Positions 7,926 through 15,805 of a stretch of DNA of 64,000 nt are shown here, piece by piece (position 1 is the stretch's first letter; each line of letters opens with the position of its first letter). Under the pieces are notes generated by a model. The model was not told where the DNA came from. It ran no database searches and saw only the letters and a program-made list of their open reading frames with translations. The translations under genes were made by a program, and so were the position numbers. This DNA is from Planctomycetota bacterium (GTDB taxonomy: Bacteria; Planctomycetota; UBA11346): assembly GCA_014193115.1 (NCBI GenBank), contig BJHQ01000009.1, positions 1-64,000 of the forward strand. The letters are read 5' to 3'.

Positions 7926-8906
7926 ATGCCCGCTCCGGATTTCGCCGCCCTCGACGCCCGCCTCAATCGCCCATTTGAGCACCTGATCGTCCAGGGCCCG
8001 CACCGCGCGTCCTTCCCCGACCGGCGCAATGCCCGGCAGGTCTGCGACCTGCTGCTCAACCAACTCTTCCCTGGCTTCTTCGCCGATCGCGAGGCGCTGG
8101 TCCGCGACCGGCTGCCTCGGGACATTGTCGGATTCCATGCGGAATTGGAGACCCAGATCCGCCGCGCCCTGCGCTATGGCGCACATGCCCGGGGCCAGTC
8201 GGACGCGGGCATCCTGAGCCAGGCCACCGAGCTGGCCGATGCTGCGATCAGCGCCCTGCCAGCGATCCAGGATCTGCTCCACGCCGATATCGATGCGGCT
8301 TTCGCCAATGACCCTGCGGCCATCGACCACGAGATCATCATCCTCGGGTATCCCAGTGTCGAAGCCCTCGCAATCCAGCGCTTCGCCCACAGCCTCTATG
8401 GTCTCGGAGTGCCCTTGCTGCCGCGGATGCTGACCGAGGTCGCTCACAGCCGGACCGGCATCGACATCCATCCCGGCGCGACGATCGGTCCGTCGTTCTT
8501 CATCGACCATGGCACCGGAGTGGTGATCGGCGAAACGGTCACCATCGGAGCCCACTGCGTCCTGTACCAGGGCGTCACCCTGGGGGCGTGGAACCCGACC
8601 GCCCGGGGCGACGACGGCGAACTGCAACGCGGCCAGGCCAACAAGCGACACCCTGATCTGGATGACCACGTCACCGTCTATGCCGGCGCGACGATCCTCG
8701 GTGGCGGCACCCGCATCGGCCACCACAGCATCATCGGCGGCGACGTCTGGCTGACCCATTCGGTCGAGCCGTACAGCGTGGTCATGACCGAGGAACCGCG
8801 CCTGAAGATTCGCATCCGAAAGGATCGAGCGGAGCCAAGTCCACAGCCCGAGCGCAAAACCCCGCTCGCCGAGCGTGCTACCGGCGCTGCGCCGCCAGCC
8901 GGCTGA
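7926..8906 (+). CDS. Serine O-acetyltransferase, EpsC/CysE type
   Basis: Makes O-acetylserine from serine and acetyl-CoA, the acceptor for sulfide in cysteine synthesis. The protein is 326 residues. An alpha-helical N-terminal half contains the RFAHSLYGLGVPLLPRML stretch (152-169). It is followed by a left-handed beta-helix of hexapeptide repeats starting at GIDIHPGATIG, with the expected catalytic histidines at 182 and 195 (FFIDHGTGVVIGET). Length and the N-terminal FPDRRNARQVCDLLL segment fit the EpsC branch rather than short CysE. The start at 7926 follows homology length; no clear ribosome-binding site is seen. The 3' end overlaps the convergent desulfurase gene by 29 bp. This enzyme type recurs near family 2A encapsulins. 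Confidence 0.9.
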   Translation: MPAPDFAALDARLNRPFEHLIVQGPHRASFPDRRNARQVCDLLLNQLFPGFFADREALVRDRLPRDIVGFHAELETQIRRALRYGAHARGQSDAGILSQATELADAAISALPAIQDLLHADIDAAFANDPAAIDHEIIILGYPSVEALAIQRFAHSLYGLGVPLLPRMLTEVAHSRTGIDIHPGATIGPSFFIDHGTGVVIGETVTIGAHCVLYQGVTLGAWNPTARGDDGELQRGQANKRHPDLDDHVTVYAGATILGGGTRIGHHSIIGGDVWLTHSVEPYSVVMTEEPRLKIRIRKDRAEPSPQPERKTPLAERATGAAPPAG

Positions 8907-10596
8907 CCGTGGCGATCAAGGCGTCGATATCAGCGCAGGTGTTGTAGACACCGAACGACGCCCGCACCGAGGCTTCGACGCCGAGGCGGCGGAGGATCGG
9001 CTGGGCGCAGTGGTGACCGGAACGCACCGCGATGCCGTCACGATCGAGAGCCTGGCCGACCTCGGCGGTTTCATAACCGTCGAGGGTGAACGACAGCACG
9101 CCAGCGCGTTCGGGCGGGTGGCCGAGGATGTGCAACCCGCGAATGGCGGCCAAACGCGGTTCCGCGTAGGCGATGAGCTGATGCTCGTACGCGCCGACCT
9201 GCTCCAGACCGATGGCCGACAGCCAATCGAGGGCCGCGCCAAGACCGACCGCGTCGGCGATGTTGCCGGTGCCGGCTTCGAAGCGGGCTGGAGCGCCGTG
9301 ATACTCGGTGTGCTCGAATGTCACGTCCTTGATCATGTTTCCGCCCCCCTGCCAGGGCGGAAGCCGATCGAGCAGTTCGGCCCGGCCATAGACCGCGCCG
9401 ATGCCGGTCGGACCATAGACCTTGTGGCCTGAGAAGACGAAGAAATCCGCTCCGAGACGCTGCACATCGACCGGCATGTGCGAGACCGACTGGGCTCCGT
9501 CGATCAGCACCAGGGCGCCGGCGGCATGGGCCAGCTCGGCAACGGTCTGCACCGGCACGACGGTGCCGATGGCATTGGCAACCTGGGTCACCGACACCAG
9601 CTTCACCCGGCGATGCAGCAACCGGCGGAAGGCATCAAGGTCGAGAGCGCCACGATCGTCCACCGGGATGACGGTGAGCTTCGCACCGGTTGCGGCGGTG
9701 ACTTGCTGCCACGGAACGATGTTGGCGTGGTGTTCCAGATGGCTGACCAGGACCTCGTCGCCCGGTCCGAGATTGGCGCGGCCCCAGCTCTGGGCGATCA
9801 GGTTGATGCCTTCGGTGGCGCCGCGGACGAAGATGATCTCGTCGCTGCTGGCAGCATGGATGAATCGCTGCACCGAGGCCCGCGCCGCTTCGTAGGCATC
9901 CGTGGCGCGCGCCGCCAAGGTGTGGGCAGCGCGGTGGATGTTGCTGTTTTCAGTGCGATAGAAGCGGCTGATGCGGTCGATGACCGTCTGTGGCTTCTGG
10001 GTCGTCGCTGCATTGTCGAGCCAGACCAGGCGCTTGCCATGGACCTGCTCGGACAAGATCGGGAATTCGCGGCGCAGGCGTTCTGCCGGAAACGACGTGA
10101 ACGGCACGGCGCCAGTGGCCTGGCGGAATGGCGCCGTGGCCGATGGCTGGGCGATGGCGAGGGGCGCGGGTTCGTTGCCGAATCCGCGGGCGAGGGACTC
10201 GGCCTGGGCCAGGGCGGCAGCCTGCGGCCGAGCCGGAACGCTGGTGCGGCTGAGCAGTGCTTGCAGCTCGCTCTCGCTCGGCAGTCCAGTGCCAGGCAAG
10301 CCGGGGATCGGGGCCAGGCCGGCGATCGGGGCCAGCCCGGGGATGCTGTGCAGGCTGACCGGCGGATGCCTGGGCAGGATTGTGGGCACTGGCAGATCCA
10401 AGCCGCTGAGCCCGGCGGGCAGCGCAGGGCCGGCGGGCGAGGGCACCGGCGGGCGAACGGCGAGGCCGGCCAACGCCGTCGGATCCCGACCGGCGCTGTC
10501 GCCGGTCAGACGGTCGACCAGGCGAGCCAAACCGGCGGCATCCACCACCGCCGGTCCAGTCACCCGGCGCTCAGCGGTATTCAGGCTTGTAGTCAT
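8878..10596 (-). CDS. Cysteine desulfurase with encapsulin cargo-loading extension (SufS-like)
   Basis: A PLP enzyme that releases sulfur from cysteine as a persulfide plus alanine. The 572-residue protein has a catalytic domain from about residue 170. It shows VWLDNAATTQKP (191-202), PLP lysine Lys392 in FVFSGHKVYGPTG, and catalytic Cys530 in RSGHHCAQP. Ordinary SufS is about 405 residues. The extra 170 N-terminal residues are Pro/Ala/Gly-rich and disordered-looking, with repeated GL-x-P-type motifs such as IPGLAPIAGLAPIPGLPG (85-102). In characterised family 2A systems this kind of extension targets the enzyme to the encapsulin lumen. The gene starts 26 bp inside the 3' end of the encapsulin gene, so the two are translationally coupled. 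Confidence 0.92.
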   Translation of the reverse strand: MTTSLNTAERRVTGPAVVDAAGLARLVDRLTGDSAGRDPTALAGLAVRPPVPSPAGPALPAGLSGLDLPVPTILPRHPPVSLHSIPGLAPIAGLAPIPGLPGTGLPSESELQALLSRTSVPARPQAAALAQAESLARGFGNEPAPLAIAQPSATAPFRQATGAVPFTSFPAERLRREFPILSEQVHGKRLVWLDNAATTQKPQTVIDRISRFYRTENSNIHRAAHTLAARATDAYEAARASVQRFIHAASSDEIIFVRGATEGINLIAQSWGRANLGPGDEVLVSHLEHHANIVPWQQVTAATGAKLTVIPVDDRGALDLDAFRRLLHRRVKLVSVTQVANAIGTVVPVQTVAELAHAAGALVLIDGAQSVSHMPVDVQRLGADFFVFSGHKVYGPTGIGAVYGRAELLDRLPPWQGGGNMIKDVTFEHTEYHGAPARFEAGTGNIADAVGLGAALDWLSAIGLEQVGAYEHQLIAYAEPRLAAIRGLHILGHPPERAGVLSFTLDGYETAEVGQALDRDGIAVRSGHHCAQPILRRLGVEASVRASFGVYNTCADIDALIATVSRLAAQRR

Positions 10597-11503
10597 AATA
10601 CTTCGTCACATCAGCCTGGTCGAGGACAGCGAGGGCATCGGCGGTGAGGACCGCCAGGGAACAGTAGAGCGACACCAGGTACGAGGCGATGGCGCGATGG
10701 TCTATGCCCATGAAGCGCACCGACAAGCCGGGGCTCTGCTCGCCGGGCAGGTTGGGCTGGTACAAGCCGACCACGCCCTGGCGGCTCTCGCCGGAACGCA
10801 GCAGCAGGATGCTGCTCTTTCCGTTCTCGACCGGCACCTTGTTGGACGGCACCAGAGGTACCCCACGCCAGGTCAGGAAGGGCGAACCATGGATAGTCGC
10901 GGTTGGCGGCGGCACACCGCGGCGGGTGCATTCACGGCCAAAGGCCGCGATGGCCTTGGGATGGGCAAGGAAAAATCCGGGTTCTTTCCACACCAAGGCG
11001 AGCAGCTCATCGAGGTCGTCCGGGGTCGGCCCGCCGCCGGCGCGGGTCGTGATCCGCTGCCGGGGATCGGCGCTGTTGAGCAGGCCGTATTCCTTGTTGT
11101 TGATCAGTTCTGATTCCTGGCGCTCCTTGACCGTCTCGATGGTCAGGCGGAGCTGTTCGCCGATCTGGTTGTAAGGGCTGCTGTAGAGATCGCTGACCCG
11201 GGTGTGGATGTCGACCACGGTATTGACCGCCGACAGCATGTATTCCCGCGGATTCGCCTCGTAATCGACGAAGGTGTGGGGCAGCTCGCGTTCATCCCGA
11301 CCAGAGCAGTCGACCAGCACGGCGTCCGGATTCTTCACCCGATTGAGGCGGTAGATGCCAGCCTCGACTCCGGTCCAATCGAGGAAGCGCGGCAGCCAGC
11401 GCGGCGTGATGCTGTCGAGTTGGGGGACGGTCTTGGTGGCGTTGGCGAGCTGGCGAGCCGCGACATCCCCCAAAGCGGTGGGATGCTGGTACGTATCAGA
11501 CAT
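10571..11503 (-). CDS. Family 2A encapsulin shell protein (SrpI-like)
   Basis: A 310-residue HK97-fold shell protein expected to self-assemble into an icosahedral protein nanocompartment. Recognition rests on overall length and on SrpI-like segments: the N-terminal arm with TPRWLPRFLDWTGVEAGIYR, the centre with NNKEYGLLN, SPFLTWRGVPLVPSNKVPV, then RQGVVGLYQPNLPG and the C-terminal DVTKYYDYKPEYR. There is no inserted cyclic-nucleotide-binding domain, which separates it from family 2B. The overlapping downstream gene is a cysteine desulfurase with a disordered N-terminal domain, the hallmark cargo of family 2A. Sulfur-starvation genes on both sides fit the known sulfur-responsive expression of SrpI. 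The role inferred is storage or sequestration of sulfur mobilised from cysteine. Confidence 0.92.
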   Translation of the reverse strand: MSDTYQHPTALGDVAARQLANATKTVPQLDSITPRWLPRFLDWTGVEAGIYRLNRVKNPDAVLVDCSGRDERELPHTFVDYEANPREYMLSAVNTVVDIHTRVSDLYSSPYNQIGEQLRLTIETVKERQESELINNKEYGLLNSADPRQRITTRAGGGPTPDDLDELLALVWKEPGFFLAHPKAIAAFGRECTRRGVPPPTATIHGSPFLTWRGVPLVPSNKVPVENGKSSILLLRSGESRQGVVGLYQPNLPGEQSPGLSVRFMGIDHRAIASYLVSLYCSLAVLTADALAVLDQADVTKYYDYKPEYR

Positions 11504-11814
11504 GGGAGATCCGCGGGCCGTGGCCCTGGTGCGCGACCGTCATGGGTCGCCGCGCAGCCCGCGCCCCGCTCCGGGGTGGCGTCCGCTATGGAAGGAATCG
11601 CACCAGTGGACTGGCAGCACCGCGCCAGCCAGGCCGGCGCGGTGCGGATGGTGCGGCAGAACCATGCACCGCAAGGGTGGGCATGACCGCTCCGCGGGCC
11701 GGGCGTGGAGTCTCACGAACCAGGACCCGATCAGGGAGCTGTCGCCACAGCGGCGCCGCCTCTTACCGCTCGCCTGTCAAATCCCGCAACGAATCGGGCC
11801 GCCGGCAACGGCGG
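11504..11814. other. Intergenic region upstream of the encapsulin operon
   Basis: About 310 bp of G/C-rich DNA between the flavin monooxygenase stop and the encapsulin start, both genes on the minus strand. It should hold the promoter of the encapsulin-desulfurase pair. I see no convincing -10/-35 pair, no Rho-independent terminator and no believable small gene. Confidence 0.4.
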
Positions 11815-13188
11815 TCAGGCAGCAGCCGCCGAGGTGACCGCGGTGGTCCGCACCTGCTTGGCATAGCGGTTCACGGGCCGCTCAAGGCCAAGGTTGCCGC
11901 GCAAGGTGGTGCTCTCATAGGCGGTGCGGAACAGACCGCGGCGCTGAAGCTCCGGGATGACCAGATCGACGAACTCGTCGAGGGAGGCCGGCAGTACCGG
12001 CGGCATGATGTTGAAACCATCGGCGGCGCCGTTCTCGAACCAACTCTGGATCTGGTCGGCGATGTGCTCGACGGTGCCGACCACCACCCAATGGCCGCGC
12101 GCACCGGCAAGGTATTCATAGAGCTGACGGATGGTGAAACGCTCGCGCTTGGCCAACTCGATCACCACATGTTGGCGGCTGTTGCGGCCCTTGGGCAGCT
12201 CCGGGTAGTACGGCGGCGGCGCGTCGAGATTCCACTTGGAGATGTCTTCGCCCGGCCAGTGATAGGCGATGGTGTTGAGCCCCACCGAAGGATGGATGAG
12301 GCGTTGCAGCTCGGCCCATTTCGCCTCGGCCTCGGCCTGGGTCCGGCCGATCACCGGGGAAATGCCGGGCAGCACCAGCAGTTCTTCAGGCCGGCGGCCG
12401 TATTTGCTCAGCCGACCTTTCACGTCGCGGTAGAACGCCTGTGCTTCAGCCAGGCTGGTCCAGGCGGTGAAGATCGCTTCGGCGGTGGCAGCAGCCAGTT
12501 CCCGCCCGGGCTCGGATGATCCAGCCTGGACGATCACCGGATGCCCCTGGGGCGAGCGCGAGACGTTGAGCGGACCGCTGACCGAGTAGTGTTTTCCCTT
12601 GTGGTTGAGGGTGTGCAGCTTGGCCGGATCGAAGTAGACGCCCGAGGCCTTGTCGCGCAGGAAGGCGTCGTCCTCCCAGGAATCCCATAGGCCTTTGACC
12701 ACGTCGAGGAACTCATGCGCACGGTCATAGCGCTCCTCCGGTTCTGGATGCTTGGCAAAACCAAAGTTGCCAGCGACGCCGTCGGAAGCGGTGGTGACCA
12801 CGTTCCAGGCCGCCCTACCTTTCGAGATGTGATCGAGGGAGGCGAATTTTCGCGCCAGCAGATACGGATCCTCGTAGGTCGTGGAGGCCGTAGCGACGAA
12901 TCCGATATGCTTGGTGACCACCGAAAGCGCTGCCCACAGCGTCACCGGTTCGAAATGATCGAGCCGCCCTTGCCGGCTCAGCGATTCGCGATCGCCGCGA
13001 TGGAACAGCCCCGGGCTGTCGGCGACGAACATCTGATCGAACAGTCCGCGTTCGGCGGTCTTGGCGAGCTGGATGTAATGGTCGATGTTGATTCCGGCAT
13101 CGGCGGCTGCTTCAGGATGGCGCCAGGCGGCGACGTGGTGGCCGGTGGCCATGACGAAGGCCCCGAGGCGGAGTTGGCGACGGCTCAT
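11815..13188 (-). CDS. NtaA/DszA-family FMN-dependent monooxygenase
   Basis: A 457-residue bacterial-luciferase-like monooxygenase that uses reduced FMN from a separate reductase to oxidise small organic substrates, often organosulfur compounds (DszA, DmoA) or aminopolycarboxylates (NtaA). Diagnostic parts are RLGAFVMATGHHVAAWRHPE near the N-terminus, the flavin-site stretch GRAAWNVVTT, HKGKHYSVSGPLNVSRSPQG, and PVIVQAGSSEPGRELAA. The ATG at 13188 is chosen because AAGGAA lies just upstream and the protein begins exactly where the family does. A probable FMN-reductase partner lies at 15214-15747. It is divergent from the sulfate-binding protein gene. Desulfonation or desulfurisation is inferred from context. 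Confidence 0.9.
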   Translation of the reverse strand: MSRRQLRLGAFVMATGHHVAAWRHPEAAADAGINIDHYIQLAKTAERGLFDQMFVADSPGLFHRGDRESLSRQGRLDHFEPVTLWAALSVVTKHIGFVATASTTYEDPYLLARKFASLDHISKGRAAWNVVTTASDGVAGNFGFAKHPEPEERYDRAHEFLDVVKGLWDSWEDDAFLRDKASGVYFDPAKLHTLNHKGKHYSVSGPLNVSRSPQGHPVIVQAGSSEPGRELAAATAEAIFTAWTSLAEAQAFYRDVKGRLSKYGRRPEELLVLPGISPVIGRTQAEAEAKWAELQRLIHPSVGLNTIAYHWPGEDISKWNLDAPPPYYPELPKGRNSRQHVVIELAKRERFTIRQLYEYLAGARGHWVVVGTVEHIADQIQSWFENGAADGFNIMPPVLPASLDEFVDLVIPELQRRGLFRTAYESTTLRGNLGLERPVNRYAKQVRTTAVTSAAAA

Positions 13189-13520
13189 GATGGTTTCCTT
13201 GGCTGACCGCGTGTGCGCAGGTTGTGCCAAGGTTTCCGCACCGCCGGACGCCCTTGGTGATGCATCGACGGCAGAAGAAGACCACGGGCTGCTGCGGTGG
13301 CAGCAGGGTTGCTGCGGCGTAATGGGATTTGCCTTTCGCGCTGTCGCCAAAACACCAGCTGCCGCGGCCTCTGCTCTGGATGGGTCAATCTGCGTGCGCA
13401 ACAGCGACGCAATTAGCTGTGTTGCCGACGCAGCAGCACGGCGATGTCCCTGAGCACGATTGGGCTGGTTCGACCGTCCCGGACCGGCACGACGCATGCA
13501 GAGATATCACGGAGACGCTC
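13189..13520. promoter_or_regulatory. Divergent intergenic region between monooxygenase and sulfate-binding protein
   Basis: This 332-bp stretch separates two divergently transcribed sulfur genes and must contain both promoters. It carries several GCAGCAG/CTGCTGC blocks that could pair with one another (around 13292-13318 and 13423-13445), similar in flavour to those upstream of the serine acetyltransferase. An operator for a CysB-like regulator is plausible but none can be read with confidence. Confidence 0.4.
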
Positions 13521-14591
13521 ATGCCGCACCGCCATTTCTCCCCAGCACGGGGACTGCCCATATCCACCTCACCCCGAGCCCGCTGGACCGTTCTCGTTCC
13601 CGCTGTCGTGCTCGGGTTGATGCTGGCAAGCACGGGTTTAGCCGCCGCGGAACGCACCCTGCTCAATGTCTCTTATGATGTTACCCGTGAATTCTATACT
13701 GATTTCAACGTTCTTTTTGCTGCCGACTGGCGGACGAAGACCGGAGACACGGTCGTCATAAGCCAATCCCATGGCGGATCGAGCAAACAGGCGCGGGCGG
13801 TGATCGACGGCCTGCGCGCCGATGTCGTGACCATGAACCAGGCCCTGGACATCGATGCCATCGCCGAACGCGCCAAGTTGCTGCCGACGAACTGGGCCGA
13901 GCGCCTTCCCCATGGCAGCGCCCCGACCACCAGCGTCATCGTCTTCCTGGTCCGGCCAGGCAATCCAAAACGCATTGCCGACTGGTCGGATTTGATCCGG
14001 CCCGACGTCCGTCCGATCATTCCCAATCCCAAAACGTCGGGCAACGGCCGTTACAGCTACCTGGCGGCCTGGGCCTGGGCGGCCCGTCAGGCCGGCACTG
14101 GCAAGGAATCCGAGCAGGCCAAGGCCCGCGCCTTCGTCACTAGGCTCTTCCGCCAAGTGCCAGTGCTCGATACCGGCGGGCGCGGCGCCACCACCACCTT
14201 TATCCAACGCGGCATCGGCGACGTGCTCCTGACCTTCGAAAGCGAAATCGGTTTGATCCGCCGTGAGAATGGCGAAGCCAGTATCGACGTGGTGCGGCCC
14301 AGCCTGACCATCCTCGCCGAGAACCCAGTGGCGGTCGTCGACCGCGCCGCCGATCGCAACGGCAACACCGATCTCGCCAAGGCCTACCTGGAATTTCTCT
14401 ATACCCCGGCAGCACAGGAACTGGCCGCCAAGCATGGCCTGCGCCCGCGCGATCCGGATGTGCTGGCTCGCCAACGCGAACGATTCCCCGCGGTCGCCAC
14501 CGTCACCGTCAGCGAGCTCGGTGGCTGGAGCTCCGTCTTCAAGACGCACTTCGCCGAAGGCGGCATCTTCGACCAGCTCAGCGAGCGTTGA
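13521..14591 (+). CDS. Sulfate ABC transporter substrate-binding protein (Sbp/CysP-like)
   Basis: A 356-residue periplasmic protein that binds sulfate or thiosulfate for an ABC importer. An N-terminal signal segment (hydrophobic LVPAVVLGLMLASTGLAAA, ending near residue 43) is followed by LLNVSYDVTREFYTDFNVLF, the family start. Then come ISQSHGGSSKQARAVIDGL and the ligand-loop stretch IIPNPKTSGNGRYSYLAAW, which matches the Sbp family closely. GGAG lies just before the ATG. No cysTWA permease or ATPase is adjacent in this window, so it is an orphan binding protein or pairs with a distant importer. Confidence 0.92.
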   Translation: MPHRHFSPARGLPISTSPRARWTVLVPAVVLGLMLASTGLAAAERTLLNVSYDVTREFYTDFNVLFAADWRTKTGDTVVISQSHGGSSKQARAVIDGLRADVVTMNQALDIDAIAERAKLLPTNWAERLPHGSAPTTSVIVFLVRPGNPKRIADWSDLIRPDVRPIIPNPKTSGNGRYSYLAAWAWAARQAGTGKESEQAKARAFVTRLFRQVPVLDTGGRGATTTFIQRGIGDVLLTFESEIGLIRRENGEASIDVVRPSLTILAENPVAVVDRAADRNGNTDLAKAYLEFLYTPAAQELAAKHGLRPRDPDVLARQRERFPAVATVTVSELGGWSSVFKTHFAEGGIFDQLSER

Positions 14592-14652
14592 GGCCGCCTG
14601 CCTTCGTCGCTGTCGTCCAGATAGCGCCGTTCGGCGCGGCAGCAGCGGCCCC

Positions 14653-15150
14653 TCATCGGACGGCAAAGGCGGATGCGGACTGCTGATTTGTCACTGGACG
14701 CCAGGCAAGATCCGGCTGGATGCGGACCAGCACCACGATCTGTCCGACATGATAGGCGACGTGGGTCAGGACCTGGAGCAAGGTGCGGCCGGCGGGCTGA
14801 GCCTGACCGCGGAACCGGACCGGCAGGTCCAAGTCCGCTTCGCGCAGCTTGGACAGGGTCGCTTCGGCAACCGCCCAGCCCTCATCCCACAGGCGCAGGA
14901 CCTCCTGGCGGGTGGTGACGTGGCGGGCGAATTCCTCTTCGCGATTGCGCCATGGATTCTCGCCGTCGCTGATCAGGAATTCGCCCAGCCGGTCACGCAG
15001 TACGCCATTGAGATGACGGACGTTGGCGGCGATGGAGTTGTGGTCGTTGGCGATCACCTGATTGACCCACGATCCCGAAGCCTGGTCGAGGGCACGTCTG
15101 CCAAGATCGCGGAGGCGGCGGAATTCAGCGACAAGGTCGGCAAGGGCCAT
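14653..15150 (-). CDS. DinB-family (DUF1572-like) protein
   Basis: A 165-residue helical-bundle protein. The candidate metal ligands are His in NDHNSIAANVRHLNGVL near residues 36-48 and HVAYHVGQIV near residue 132, which is the usual DinB-like histidine arrangement. Members are linked to mycothiol- or bacillithiol-type transfer chemistry, but the substrate here is unknown. It follows the FMN-reductase gene by 63 bp on the minus strand and probably ends that transcript. Confidence 0.75.
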   Translation of the reverse strand: MALADLVAEFRRLRDLGRRALDQASGSWVNQVIANDHNSIAANVRHLNGVLRDRLGEFLISDGENPWRNREEEFARHVTTRQEVLRLWDEGWAVAEATLSKLREADLDLPVRFRGQAQPAGRTLLQVLTHVAYHVGQIVVLVRIQPDLAWRPVTNQQSASAFAVR

Positions 15151-15213
15151 GAAACGGGATCCCGGCAGTCGACGGTGGGGCGACGGATCGGTCAGGCGCG
15201 AAGGAGAAAACGC

Positions 15214-15747
15214 TCAGCGCGGCGCGGGCGCGGCGGCGAGGGCCGTGCCGAACCGCTGCGCCGCCTCGACCAGGGCGACAATGCGCGCCTGGATCTCCGG
15301 GTCGGTCACCGCCTCGCCGCTGAACGATTCGCGGGTGGCGTAGACGAAACGCGGCACGACCACGCTGCGAAAATCCAACGCCAAACTGCCGGCGAAGGAC
15401 TGGGCCGCCATGTAGCTGCGCTGACCTCCGGCGGCGAGCAGGAAGCCGACGACTTTGTCTTCCCACGCCTTTCCGGTGTGCTCGATCAGATTTTTCGCCG
15501 CGGCGTTGAGATCGAAATTGTAGACCGGGGCCGCGATCAGCACCGCTGTCGCGCCGCGTATGGCCGTGGACAGGCGCTCCACCGCCGGCAAGCCGAAGGT
15601 CGCGCCATCGCACAACGGCAAAGGATGATCGCGCAGATCGATCAGCTCGGCGCCGCCGACCGCGGTCGCGGCATGCTGGGCGGCGCGGGCGAGGATGCGA
15701 CTGCGGCTGACCGGTTTGAGGCTGGTGGAAAAGATCAGGAGGGGCAT
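15214..15747 (-). CDS. NADPH-dependent FMN reductase (SsuE-like)
   Basis: A 177-residue flavodoxin-like reductase expected to supply reduced FMN to a partner monooxygenase. The FMN phosphate loop is FSTSLKPVSRSRIL near residues 6-19. The family signature is seen as APVYNFDLNAAAKNLIEH near residue 75 and FLLAAGGQRSYMAAQ near residue 103. Start 15747 begins directly at the beta-strand MPLLIFSTS and has AGGA close upstream in the mRNA sense; the longer frame would enter the amidohydrolase end. The natural partner in this window is the NtaA/DszA-type monooxygenase at 11815-13188. Confidence 0.88.
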   Translation of the reverse strand: MPLLIFSTSLKPVSRSRILARAAQHAATAVGGAELIDLRDHPLPLCDGATFGLPAVERLSTAIRGATAVLIAAPVYNFDLNAAAKNLIEHTGKAWEDKVVGFLLAAGGQRSYMAAQSFAGSLALDFRSVVVPRFVYATRESFSGEAVTDPEIQARIVALVEAAQRFGTALAAAPAPR

Positions 15748-15762
15748 GGAGGTTCCGTCATG

Positions 15763-15794
15763 CGGGCAGGGTGGAAACGCATCCACCCTGCCCG
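15763..15794 (-). other. Perfect intercistronic hairpin
   Basis: A 12-bp perfect stem (CGGGCAGGGTGG paired with CCACCCTGCCCG) and an 8-nt loop lie between the amidohydrolase stop and the FMN-reductase start, both on the minus strand. There is no T-tract after it, so it is more likely an mRNA processing or stability element than an intrinsic terminator. Confidence 0.6.
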
Positions 15795-15805
15795 CCGGTT
15801 CAGGT

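Noticed and set aside
10571..11503. Phage capsid from a prophage remnant
   Set aside because: No other phage genes are nearby, and the overlapping cysteine desulfurase with a cargo-like extension fits a family 2A encapsulin.
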